Made by a program: the position numbers and the translations under genes. Below the pieces are notes generated by a model. It was given only the letters and a program-made list of their open reading frames with translations. It had not been told where the DNA came from and did no database searches. DNA of 64,000 nt from Lepus europaeus (taxonomy: Eukaryota > Chordata > Mammalia > Lagomorpha > Leporidae): the NCBI RefSeq assembly GCF_033115175.1, contig NC_084839.1:38487501-38551500 (forward strand). The letters run 5' to 3'. Shown here one piece after another: positions 53,231 to 63,449 of this stretch (position 1 is its first letter; each line of letters opens with the position of its first letter).

Positions 53231-54885
53231 CAACAAAATTTGCTAATGAAAATTAACTGATGGGGCTGAAATTTGCATCAGCACGTTCCAGTATCTTTGA
53301 TACACTGAGCAAAAGATGAATTCTCAAGCGGTCAACCTGATTCTCCAGATGTGCCTGCAAATGTGGCCATGAGGATTTTGTGGCGCCAAAAGGGGCTTTA
53401 GGGATCACGGCCAGTCACACTCTGCTTTGTTTCTAGAGATTTAACATCTACTTGCCTATCAAATGGTCATGAATTGGAGGAGAGAAGACAAGAAGAAGAA
53501 TTGCTTTCAGCTGGCTCTTGTCTTTAAATAACCAAGGGTACAAAATTGCTTAGACACAAAGGAGACCATGTGTAAAACATTAGTTAAGTTCAGATATAAA
53601 TCTAGTCTTTGACCAGTCCAAAGCTAATCAATATGCTTTTCTACTCTCTTTGAACTTTGAGTTTTCTGGCAACAACAAAAATCCCAAACCTCATCCAAAA
53701 CCATAGTCCAGACAGCCCAGCTTCTACTCTCCCCTCCCTCGTGTCACATATTGTTGACGGAACTACTCTTGTTACCGCATTCATTCCAGTGGTGATTCAA
53801 ATTCTTCAGCAAAAATGGGTTGGAAAGACAGAAAATTGCTCTTGTAATCACTTAGTAAGGAATCCTGGATATGGAATACAGAACTAGGGGTATGGGTTTG
53901 CTCTTAGCCTCTGTGGGTGCCTTTTTCTCAGTTATTTTCTCAAAAAATCATGATGAACTAATGTAAATTGAGATGGAAATTTTCCATAATGACAATTTTG
54001 ATGAAAATAGAGACTGGCCTGTTCTAAGCTCATCAAGAATGCTTTGTTTAAATTACAAACTCGCAAATGCTTGCAATAAGTTTAAGTGTATCAATTTTAG
54101 ACAAAACTAAACTATTCCTTTCCAAAAATTGAGACTTTGGGAGGAGGGGAGACATGCAGTTTGACTAACAAAGCAGACGGAGAAGTAAGGGGTGAATGAG
54201 AAAGATCCACCCAACGGGTGCAGCAGGCTCCCTTGGCAGATTCATGACCATGCTTCAGTACTGTCCTGCAATTCATTCCAACAGATTTTACTGTAACTGT
54301 AAATCATTAGAAGCAACTGCTGCTGTTACCAGTGCTAGCTTTGCCTCAAAAAAAGAAGTTTCAGGACATGCAATATAATCCTCTTACTATCTAGGCGAAA
54401 AATCAGGCCATTTGTCATGAGAATTGAAAACATCAGCTAAGTAGTACATCAAGTTTTAGAATTTCATACCTCAATATTGTAGATCTTTTGAAAACAAACA
54501 AAATGAATACACATGAAAAATGGTTGGATGCAACAGTCATAAAATAGCTTAAGTTGGGGTAACTGAATCTAACCAACAAAAACCATCCTGTCTGTTGCAA
54601 ATTCCTTCCAGGAAAAAAGATAAGAGAAAGCCAGTCAACACCATTTTTAAATGTTCTGAGCTCTTCACGGCAACTGAATCCTTACCCTTACCAGATGTAT
54701 AAATATTTATGTACGGCAGGGGGTTTGTAACTTGGAGAGTGTAATCAAAGGCAATGCTAACACAATGTTCTTCTCTTTGACTTGCCTGGCCTTCTCGATG
54801 TTAGGGTCATTGTTGCCTCACAGTGTCCCTGGGATGAAAGGACTTTGAAAGGTCATTTGCCTTGCAACCCAACGTGCATACTTGG
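53231..54885. other. AT-rich, repeat-poor DNA
   Basis: No SINE has landed in about 1.65 kb, unusual for this window. Only frames of 76 codons or less exist. Nothing coding was recognised. Confidence 0.5.
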
Positions 54886-55000
54886 GCATCACTGGAAAGA
54901 AGCTGGTTGGAAACACAGAAATTTGGATCCCACCCTCACTTTGACTGACTCAGAATCTGTACTTTGGCAGGATCCCAGTGATTCATATGCACCTTGAAAG
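54886..55000 (+). mobile_element. hAT-type (MER5-like) fragment
   Basis: 'aatttggatcccaccctcac', 'gactcagaatctgtactttggcaggatcccagtgattcatatgcacc' follows the MER5 text 'aatcagaatctctgggggtggg', 'caggtgattctgatgcac'. Confidence 0.6.
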
Positions 55001-55630
55001 CTAAAATGTGCCACTCTAGGTCATTCTTCTGACTGAGTAAAACCGGGCACAAAAGAGAAATCAGACTCAGTCAGCCAACTTCAGGTCCTTTAGAGTGTTC
55101 TGTTTGAGTCACTGAGAAGAAAGGGGAAACAAACCTATTTTAAGAAATCTTGCATAACGTGACAAAGTTTGCAACTTCTGTACATTCAAGTACCTATTCT
55201 TGGAAGCCCTGCAGATTCGGTCAAAGGAAAGCGAAGCATAAAGTGGAATGTATTCAAATAACAAACTTGAATAAAGTAGGGGTAGAACAGAAGTTGAGTC
55301 TATGAGGAATGGGAGGAGCAATTTCACCAAATTATCAGATCCAAAATTGTCTTGGCACTGTGGATAATTTATGATCCTGGAAGCGTCAAGACTTGAGTCT
55401 CTTGCTGTATTTCACTTCAGATTAGTAATTTTTGTCTAGAGCTTCCCTGCAGTTCAAAATGAAGACCTTGGGATTACTAAATTGAAAATATTAGATGATT
55501 TGCATGCTCCTTCTGAAGCAATCCTGAAAATTTCATCTTTGTAACAGACCGGGAAACTGGAAAACTCTCTGGGGATTAGTGGCAGTTTGCCCTGTAAACC
55601 AAAACTGAAGGATTTAGCAAACTTATAAAT
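55001..55630. other. AT-rich unique DNA
   Basis: An 80-codon minus frame (55454-55696) has no recognisable domain. Nothing else was seen. Confidence 0.45.
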
Positions 55631-55631
55631 G

Positions 55632-55692
55632 TGTGCTCCAATTGTGCTCAAGCTTAGGACATCAGAATCACCTGGATAACATTTTTTAAAAT
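55632..55692 (-). mobile_element. hAT-type (MER5-like) end fragment
   Basis: 'gtgctcaagcttaggacatcagaatcacctgg' is the familiar inverted end of a MER5-type element. It could be the other half of the 54886-55000 copy or a second copy. Confidence 0.6.
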
Positions 55693-55699
55693 CCATCTT

Positions 55700-55992
55700 T
55701 TTATTTTATTTAACTTAAAAAATTATTTTAAAGGTAGAGCAACAGAGAGAGAATCTTCCACTAGTTCACTCCCCAACCAGGGTTGGACCAGGCCAAAGCA
55801 AGGAGCCAGAAATATCATCCAGGTTTTCCACATGGGTGGCAGGGACCCAAGTATTTGGGCCATCACCTCCTCATAGGGTGCACATTAGCAGGAAGCTGGA
55901 TGGTAAACAGAGGTGGGACTCACACCAAGCACTCTGGGGTGGACTGTGGGCATCCCAAACAGTGACTTAACTGTCATGCCACAATGTCCACC
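55700..55992 (-). mobile_element. CSINE type B
   Basis: 'aaaggtagagcaacagagagag', 'catcacctcctcatagggtgcacattagcaggaagctgg'; head 'gtcatgccacaatgtccaccc'. Confidence 0.87.
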
Positions 55993-56107
55993 CTAACTGT
56001 TGGATTTTAGGAGTTATTTATATTTTGAAAACCAGACCTTTGTCAGATATATGATTGGCAAATACTTTCTCCCAATCTTTATATTCTCCTCAACAATATT
56101 TTTCTTT

Positions 56108-56431
56108 TTATTTTTTTTTAAGATTTATCTATTTGTTTGAAAGAGTTACAGAGAAAGGAGTGATAGAAAGAGACAGAGAGATCTTCCATCCACATGTTCA
56201 CTCCTCATATGGCTGCAATAGCTGGGGCTCAAGCCAGGCCAAAACTAGGAACTAGGACCTTCATCCTGCTCTCCCACATGAGTGGCAAGGGCCCAAGTAC
56301 TTGGGCCATCTTCTGCTGCTTTTCCCAGGCCATTAGTGGGGAGCTGGATCAGCTGAGACATCAACCAGTGCCCATGTGGGATGTCAGTGTCACAGATGGA
56401 AATTTTACCCACTGTACCGTGATGACAGCCC
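56108..56431 (-). mobile_element. CSINE type A in L1
   Basis: Tail 'ttaagatttatctatttgtttgaaagag'; head 'cccactgtaccgtgatgacagcc'. Same orientation as the L1. Confidence 0.9.
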
Positions 56432-56518
56432 CGATGATATTTTTTAAAGAAGGTCTCAAATAGATGAAGTCCAATTTATTAATTATCTTTTGGTGGCATA
56501 CCTAATAAATCTTTACCA

Positions 56519-56834
56519 GGGGCCGGCGCTGTGGCACAGAGGGTTTATGCCCTGACATGAAGTGCCGGCATCCCATATGGGCGACAGTTCTAGTTCTGGC
56601 TGCTCCTCTTCTGATCCAGCTCTCTGTTGTGGCCTGAGATAGCAGTAGAAGATGGCCCAAGTCCTTGGGCCCCTGCACCCACGTGGGAGACCTGGAGGAA
56701 GCTCCTGGCTTCAGATTGGTGCAGCTCTGGCCATTGCGGCCATCTGGGGAGTGAACCAGCGGATGGAAGACCTCTCTCTCTCTGTAACTCTGTCTTTCAA
56801 ATAAATAAAGTAAATCTGACCAAAAAAAAAAAAA
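56519..56834 (+). mobile_element. CSINE type A in L1
   Basis: 'aaatctttaccag' and 'aaactttaccaaa' look like the duplication. Head 'ggggccggcgctgtggcacag'. Confidence 0.94.
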
Positions 56835-56939
56835 ACTTTACCAAACCTAAGGTTACAAACATTTTCACCTGTTTCCTTACAGAAGTTTTTTGCATATGCA
56901 TATTCAATAGCTCAAGCACCATTTATAAAAAATACTGGT

Positions 56940-57254
56940 CGGGGCCGGCGCAGCGGCTCAATAGGCTAATCCTCTGCCTGCAGCGCCGGCACACCAGGTT
57001 CTAGTCCCAGTCGGGGCGCTGGATTCTGTCCTGGTTGCCCCTCTTCCAGGCCAGCTCTCTGTTGTGGCCAGGGAGTGCAGTGGAGGATGGCCCAAGTGCT
57101 TGGGCCCAGCACCCGCATGGGAGACAGGGAGAAGCACCTGGCTCCTGCCTTCGGATCAGCACGGTGCGCCGGCCGCGGCAGCCATTGGAGGGTGAACCAA
57201 CGGCAAAGGAAGACCTTTCTCTGTCTCTCTCTCTCACTGTCCGCTCTACCTGTC
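56940..57254 (+). mobile_element. CSINE type C in L1, perfect target-site duplication
   Basis: 'aaaaaatactggt' at 56927-56939 and 57255-57267. Head 'cggggccggcgcagcggctc'. Confidence 0.96.
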
Positions 57255-57310
57255 AAAAAATACTGGTGTTTCTCCATTGAATCGCTTTTGAACCTTTGTT
57301 GAAAGTCAAT

Positions 57311-57640
57311 GCGGGGAAGAGGGGAGGGGGGCAGTATTGTGGCATAGCAGGTAAAGCTGCCACCTGCAATGCCAGCATCCCTTATGGGTTCTGGTTCATG
57401 TCCTCGCTGCTCCGCTTCCAATCCAGCCAACTGCTAATGACCTGGAAAAAGCAACAGAAGATAGTTCAAGTGCTTGGGCCCCTGCTACCCACGTGAGAGA
57501 TCTGGATGACTTCTGATTTCAGCCTAGCTCAGCCTTGGATGCTGAGGCCTCTTGGAAAGTGAACTAGTGAATGGAAGATCTCTCTCTCTCTTTCCCTCTC
57601 TCTCTGTAAATCTGACTTTAAATAAATAAACAAGTTTTTA
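57311..57640 (+). mobile_element. CSINE type A in L1
   Basis: 'gaaagtcaat' (57301) and 'aaaagtcaat' (57641) flank it. Head 'gggggcagtattgtggcatagc'. Confidence 0.94.
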
Positions 57641-57884
57641 AAAGTCAATTGATCATACATTTGTGGGTCTATGCTGGCTACTCTGTTTTGTTCTATTGAT
57701 CTACTTGTCTTTTTATACTAATACCATCTGATCTTGATTCCTGTAATGTTATTGCAAATCTTGAGAGAGCAAATTTCTTCTTTTTCAAAGAAAACTATGA
57801 ATTCTAGAATGAGCTGGAATGTCAGAATAAGTTTGATTAGTTTCTGGGGGTAATCTCAGAATTTTGATTAGGACTCTCATGTAA

Positions 57885-58048
57885 ATGTCAGGGACACAAG
57901 CACTTGAGCCATCACATGCTACCTTTCAGGATGCACACTAGCAGGGAGCTGGATTGGAAGCAAGGGAGCTGAGACTGGAACCGAGCACTTCAACATGGCA
58001 TTCAGGCATCCCACGTGGTAGACTAACAGCTGTGCCAAATGCCCACTT
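57885..58048 (-). mobile_element. CSINE type B, partial (head half)
   Basis: 'cacttgagccatcacatgctacctttcaggatgcacactagcagggagctgg' to 'cagctgtgccaaatgcccac'. The tail half is absent. Confidence 0.85.
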
Positions 58049-58500
58049 GAAAATGTTTGCTATTTTTATACCACTATAAATGTTATTTATAAAATTTTGA
58101 TTTCTGTTTGTTAAAACTATTTAGAAATATTGACTTTTTATGTTGATCTTTTATACTACAGGCTTGCTAAATTCACTTTTTTTTTTTTTTAGAGGAAAAG
58201 TTTATTGTTGGGTAGGGGAAGCTTGACAGGTGGTGGGGAGAGGGGAGAAAGTAAGAGAGCATAAGATAGAGAGCATGTATTCAGGAATAGATCCTGTTAA
58301 ACCTTTGCCAGGGGGTGGGCAGAGAAGTAGGAGCAGTGAATCCCATTAGGGTGGGAGTGGAGCTGACACCGGTGGTTGAGCCATGGGGCTTAGGACCAAG
58401 CCTACTATGCAAGGTGGCGCCAGGGGCCAGGGCCTAAGATGGCACCACAGATAAGATATCACCATTTTACAAAGATTTCCCCTCTTTTGTTTTCTTTCTT

Positions 58501-58554
58501 TTTTTTTTTTAAGATTTTATTTATTTCTTTGAAAGAGTTACACAGAGAGAGGAG

Positions 58555-58590
<36 letters not shown>

Positions 58591-58850
58591 CCACCATCCA
58601 ATGGTTCACTCTGCAGATGGCCACAACGGCCGGAGCTGCACCAATCCGAAGTCAGGAGCCAGGAGCTTCCTCCAGGTCTCCCGCGTGGGTACAGGGTCCC
58701 AAGACTTGGGCCATCTTCCACTGCTATCTCAGGCCACAACAGAGAGCTGGATCGGAAGAGGAGCAGCCAGAACTAGAACTGTCGCCCACATGGGATGCTG
58801 GCGCTTCAGGCCAGAGCGTTAACCTGCTGTACCACAGCGCCACCCCACCC
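58501..58850 (-). mobile_element. CSINE type A in ERV segment
   Basis: T-run and 'aagattttatttatttctttg' left, (GA)n at 58558-58588, head 'gttaacctgctgtaccacagcgcc' right. Confidence 0.94.
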
Positions 58851-58859
58851 CCCCCACCT

Positions 58860-59178
58860 TTTAAAGAATTATTTTATTTATTTGAAAGAGTTACAGAGAG
58901 AGGTAGAGCCAGACAGAGAGAAAGGTCTTCCATTCCGCTGGTTCATTCCCCAAATGACTGCAACAGCCAGAGCAGAGCCGATCTGAAGCCAGGAGTCTCC
59001 TCCAGGTCTCCCACGTGGGTGCAGGGGCCCAAGGACTTGGGCCATCCTCCACCACTTTCCCAGGCCACAGCAGAGAGCTGGATTGGAAAAGGAGCAGCTG
59101 GGACTCAAACCAGTGCCCATATGGGATGCCAGCACTGCAGGCTGGGGCTTTAACCCACTGCCCCACAGCGCCAACCCC
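58860..59178 (-). mobile_element. CSINE type A in ERV segment
   Basis: Tail 'attattttatttatttgaaagag'; head 'acccactgccccacagcgccaac'. It is separated from the previous copy by a C-rich joint, with a C12 run at the right end. Confidence 0.94.
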
Positions 59179-59389
59179 CCCCCCCCTTTTGCTTTTAATA
59201 AAGCAGGCGTTGTATTGGATTACATCAGCCCCAGAAGTCCAGGAGGGGTGGAGGGACAATGATCTGTCTTTAGAGCTACTTCCTGCTGACATGGGGCAAC
59301 GAATTACTCTCTGCTGGCATGGGGCAATGTCTTAAGCCACTGTCTCCTACGTGGGGAGCTGAGTATATCCCTGTAGCAGCATTTGGTTG

Positions 59390-59520
59390 ACTGCCTGGTT
59401 GGTGAAGGCTTTAGTTCATTCCATTATCACCTCCTGTAAACACTTAAACAGACACGATAGTGTAAAAGACAGGGTGAGAATAGCAACCAATAATCCTAAG
59501 ACTTGCATCAACCAAGTAAT
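59390..59520 (-). pseudogene. ERV env-like transmembrane C-terminal remnant
   Basis: One minus frame shows about 20 consecutive hydrophobic residues with Cys at the inner boundary and a short polar tail, followed by a stop, as at the end of a retroviral TM subunit. Upstream frames are interrupted. The identification rests on hydrophobic pattern and context, not on a database match. Confidence 0.35.
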
Positions 59521-60248
59521 GAGAGGATTTCATAGAGGAGAGGAATGAAGGGAGTCTCTGGACCCTTGTGAAGACTGATGGATGTGTTTTGAAGCTGATC
59601 CTAACCAAGACTGGGAGAAAGGCCACTCAACTTTTGTGGGTAGAGGGGTTCTCTGTAGAGAAATTCTGAACAATCATACAACATTAAGTGTGTGTGTGTG
59701 TGGGGGGGGAGGACCATCAATACACACAGGTCAGGAGTAGAGTCGAGTCTATGATTACAAAGGAATGAGGTCCCAAGTGGGCTAGATAGGGCCTAGAACA
59801 AAGGACAGAGTCATTGTTGGAGGACCTAAGGAAGCTGCTGTCTAAGCCATGAATATGTTTTCCATTTGAGAGGCAAATAGAAACAGACAGAAGGGGCCTG
59901 ATAATCTGATGAGCTTTGAGGCCTTGCCAGTTATGAAACTCATTTATTCTATAACTTTTCTATAGATGCCATAGAATTTTCTACATAGACAGTTGTGTTG
60001 TCAGATTCAGGATAATTTTACTTCTTTTTGTCCAATCTGAATTAATTCATTTTATATTTTTTTTCTTGTGTTATTTCACTGCTTAGAAATAGTACAATAA
60101 TGAATGAAAATACTGCCAGTAGACAAACCTTAACTTTGTTCATGGTATTAGAGAAAGAGCATTTAGTCTTTTCCATTAAGTATGTTAGCCTTAGGTTTTT
60201 TATAGATGCCCTCTCTCATATGGAAGAAGTTTCCTACTTCATTCAGAG

Positions 60249-60596
60249 TTTTTTTTTTTTTTTCAAAGATTGATTTATTTATTTAAGAGGCAGAGTTACA
60301 GAAAGGAGAGACAAGAGAGAGAGGTCTTCCATCCGCTGGTTCACTCCCCAAATGGCCACATGGCTAGAGTTGGGCCAATCCAAAGCCAGGAGCCAGGAGC
60401 TTCTTCTGGGTCTCCCGTGTGGGTGCAGAGACCCAAGCACTTGGGCCAACTTCCATTGCTTTCCCAAGTCATTAGCAGGGAGCAGCTTGGAAGTGGAGCA
60501 AATTGGAAATGGAGCAGCTGGGACTCAAACTGGTGCCCATATGAGACGCTTGGACCACAGGTGGAGGCTTAACCTATTATGCCACAGTGTCGGCCC
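60249..60596 (-). mobile_element. CSINE type A in L1
   Basis: T15 left end, 'gattgatttatttatttaagagg'; head 'ttatgccacagtgtcggccc'. A 15-bp 'ggaaatggagcagctggg'-type internal duplication gives two similar 'gaagtggagca' words. Confidence 0.93.
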
Positions 60597-60633
60597 CTCT
60601 TTATTTCTTTTTTAAATCAAAAATGAAACTTGG

Positions 60634-60957
60634 AGGCTGGCGCCGTGGTTTAACAGGCTAATCCTCTGCCTTGCGGCGCTGGCACACCGGGTTCTAGTCC
60701 CAGTTGGGGCGCCAGATTCTATCCCGGTTGCCCCTCTTCCAGGCCAGCTCTCTGCTATGGCCCGGGAAGGCAGTGGAGGATGGCCCAAGTCCTTGGGCCT
60801 TGCACCCGCATGGGAGATCAGGAGAAGCACCTGGCTCCTGGCTTCGGATCAGCATGATGCGCCGGCTGCAGCGGCCATTGGAGGGTGAACCAATGGCAAA
60901 AAGGAAGACCTTTCTCTCTGTCTCTCTCTCTCACTATCCACTCTGCCTGTCAAAAAC
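60634..60957 (+). mobile_element. CSINE type C (stack member 1) in L1
   Basis: Perfect duplication 'aaaaatgaaacttgg' at 60619-60633 and 60958-60972. Head 'aggctggcgccgtggtttaac'; tail 'ctctgcctgtcaaaaac'. Confidence 0.96.
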
Positions 60958-60972
60958 AAAAATGAAACTTGG

Positions 60973-61290
60973 GGTTGGCACTGTGGCATAGCAGGTTAAG
61001 TCGCCGCCTGCAGAGTCAGAATCCCATTTGGTGCTGGTTTTAGTCTTGGCTCCTCTACTTCCAATCCAGCTCTCTGCTGTGGCCTGGGAATGCAGTAGAA
61101 GATGGCCCAAGTCCTTGGGCCCCTGCATCCATGTGGGAGACCCAGAGGAAGCTCTGGCTCCTGGCTTCAGATAGGCCCAGCTTTGGCTGTTGTGGCCATT
61201 TTGGGAGTGAACCATAGGGTGGAAGACCTCTCTCTCTCTCTCTCTCTCTACCTCTCTGTAACAGTCTTTCAAATAAATAAATAATTATTT
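60973..61290 (+). mobile_element. CSINE type A (stack member 2) in L1
   Basis: Left target 'aaaaatgaaacttgg' (60958), right 'aaaaaatgattcttgg' (61291). Tail 'ctttcaaataaataaataatt'. Confidence 0.95.
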
Positions 61291-61306
61291 TAAAAAATGA
61301 TTCTTG

Positions 61307-61582
61307 GGGGTGAGAGTTTGGCATAGCAGTTAAAATGCTGCTTGGGACACCAACATCCTGGTTCTGGTTCTTGGCTTCAGCTTCCAGCTAATGTACATCC
61401 TGGGAGGCAGCAGTGATGGCTCAAGCAGTTGGGTTTCTGACACCCAAGTGGGAGACCTGGATTGCATTCTGGGTTCCCAGCTTCACTGGGGGGCATTTGG
61501 AAAGTGAACCAGAGGATGGGAGCGTGCGCTCGCTCTCTCTTTCTCTCTCTCTCTGTACTTCTAAAATAAATTTTTAAAAGCT
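61307..61582 (+). mobile_element. CSINE type B (stack member 3) in L1
   Basis: Left target 'aaaaaatgattcttgg' (61291), right 'aaagaaatggatcttgg' (61590). Head 'gggtgagagtttggcatagc'; contains a CG-bearing 'gtgcgctcgctc'. Confidence 0.93.
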
Positions 61583-61792
61583 TTTCTGTAAAGAAATGGA
61601 TCTTGGATTCTGTCAAATCCTTTCCTGCCTACTGGTGTGTTCATATGGTTTTTTTTTTTTTGTTTTTTTTGTTTTTAGTCTATTAGTATGAATTTCAGAT
61701 ATCAAGCTAACCTTGAATTTCTGAGATAAGGTTATTATGTATTATCCTTTTAATATATTATTAGATTCTATTTGCTTATGAACCTTTGCACT

Positions 61793-61846
61793 GAGGCCAG
61801 CACTGGGGCATAGATGGTTAAGCTGCCACTTTCAACACTGGCATTG
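61793..61846 (+). mobile_element. CSINE head fragment at an L1 deletion junction
   Basis: Only about 54 bp of head ('gaggccagcactggggcatag' to 'caacactggcat') remains. L1 sequence on either side is not contiguous, so the rest was probably lost together with L1 DNA. Confidence 0.75.
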
Positions 61847-61892
61847 TCTGTTTATACAAGGCTGTTGCTTTTTGTATTGACCTTATATCCTG

Positions 61893-62388
61893 CTACTTTC
61901 CCAAACTCTTCTGTGGTTCCAATAGTCTGTTGGATCCTATGACACAGTGTTTTTTCAGGAGTATATTGTTCAGTCTCCATGTGTTTGCATATGTTCTAGA
62001 GATTCCTGAGTTGCTGATTTCCAGCTTCATTGCATTGTGGTCCAAGAAGATGCATGATATGATTTTGATATTTTTGAATTGGCTGAGACTTGCTTTATGG
62101 CCTAGCATGTGGTCAGTCCTAGAGAAAGTTCCATGCACTGGTGAGAAAAGTGTGTATTCTGTGGCTATAGGGCGAAGGCTCAGTAGATATCTGCTAAGTC
62201 TATTTGGTCTATAGTGTCAATTAACTCTGTTGTTTCCTTGTTGATTTTCTGTCTGATTGATCTGTCCATTGCTGAAAGTGGGGTATTGAAGTCCCCCATC
62301 ACTATTGTAGTTGAATCTGTATCTCCCTTTAAATCCATTAACATTTCTTCTAGATAGCCAGGTGCCCTGTAATTAGGCGCACATACAT

Positions 62389-62419
<31 letters not shown>

Positions 62420-63444
62420 TACTTTTTTTTGAGATTTAAAAGTGTTTATTAGAATCAAAGACCTCCAGCTGAAGCAGCATGGAGGGGGGCTTCCAAGAGA
62501 GGAAAGAATCCAAAAAGCCTTGTAGCATTTTTGTTTTTAAGTACAATTTTGAAGGAAAATAACATGATAATCAGATTTGAATTCAGTTACCAGGTGGTGA
62601 CAAAAACCATCAAAAGACCTCATTTATAATTCTCCATCCTGTCTGGCCTGCTAAGAGTGGGATAGGTAACTTGTTTTCACAATAAGCTGTGAGCTCAGGA
62701 AGAGCTCCCTTGCTATTCTCATGGTAAATTTGGAGATTCTGAAGGAAGGAGGGTAGCCCGTTTGTTCTTGCTAAAGATAATGTTTTGGGGAAGGAAGCAA
62801 ATATTTTACACCCCCAATTCCATTGGGATCCCCTGACTACCTGTTAACCCATCTGACTCTTCACATCCCTCCCTTAACAAGAATGGACCCTAACATCCGT
62901 TGGGGGGGACTGGACGATGGTTGCTCTGGTTGCTTCATGCTGAAAAGGGGGTGTCTTTGGGAAGGGAAGTCAAGACAGGGTTCCAGAAGTATATGGCTTC
63001 TCAGTAGGAGGTGGCTTCTCAGCAGAAGATGGCTTCTCCAGGGGGATGCAGTACCAGCTTGCAGAAACGGCTTCCATGGGAGGGTTCAGCACAAATACTT
63101 ATAATAGTCACATCTTCCTGTTGAATTGATCCTTTAATCACTATATAGTGTCCTTCTTTGTCTCTTTTAATAATTTTTGTGTTAAAGTCTATTTTATATT
63201 AAGATTGATAAACCAGCTCTTTTTTAGGTTTCTGTTAGAATGGATTATCTTATCCTTTTACTTTTAGTCTGCATGCATCTTTGTTGGTAATATTTGTTGC
63301 TTGTAGGCAGCAAAAAGATGAGTTTTCTTTTTTAATCCATTCAGCCAGTCTGTGTCTTTTACCTGGGGAGTTGAGACTGTTTACATTCAGGGTGACTATT
63401 GTTAAGTACCAACTTTGCCCTGCCATGTTTCCATAAATAGTCAT
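61893..63444 (-). pseudogene. L1 ORF2 endonuclease domain, decayed and interrupted
   Basis: The start at 63444 is followed by 'LNVNSLNSPGKRHRLAEWI', the APE-type endonuclease N-terminus. The catalytic Glu of the 'CxQETH' motif is Ala here ('CCLQATN'), which would abolish cleavage. The domain is split by an ERV-derived insert (62381-63086). Beyond it come 'MGDFNTPLS' (Asp and Asn kept) and then 'DHMLGH' and 'LDHNAMKLE' (Asp and His kept). Several stops and shifts are present. The remaining motifs fix orientation and identity. Confidence 0.85.
62381..63086 (-). mobile_element. Second ERV-like 3' segment with A-rich tail, inserted in L1 ORF2
   Basis: Minus strand: unrecognised 5' part, purine-rich 'aagggagggatg' (about 62872), then an LTR-like stretch beginning 'tgtgaagagtcag', AATAAA at about 62446 and a long A-rich tail (62381-62430) of A and ATTT/AAAT units. 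L1 reading resumes at both sides ('cacatacattta' left, 'aatacttata' right). The 3' end differs from that of the 58 kb insert, so it is a different family. A processed pseudogene of a cellular gene is the alternative. Confidence 0.45.
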
Positions 63445-63449
63445 AATTT

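Larger units (their letters stand above)
58172..59937 (-). mobile_element. Endogenous retrovirus 3' segment with poly(A), inserted in L1
   Basis: Minus strand, 5' to 3': non-coding/env-like DNA, a short env-like transmembrane region (59390-59520), an LTR-like stretch (split by two CSINEs), AATAAA at about 58210, then A12 (58176-58187). L1 sequence abuts both ends, with 'ctaaattcac' left and 'aaactcattta' right as a decayed target duplication. The A-run starts soon after AATAAA, leaving no room for a U5. That fits a retrotransposed polyadenylated transcript rather than a provirus. The frame is broken by stops and the copy is not functional. Confidence 0.5.
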
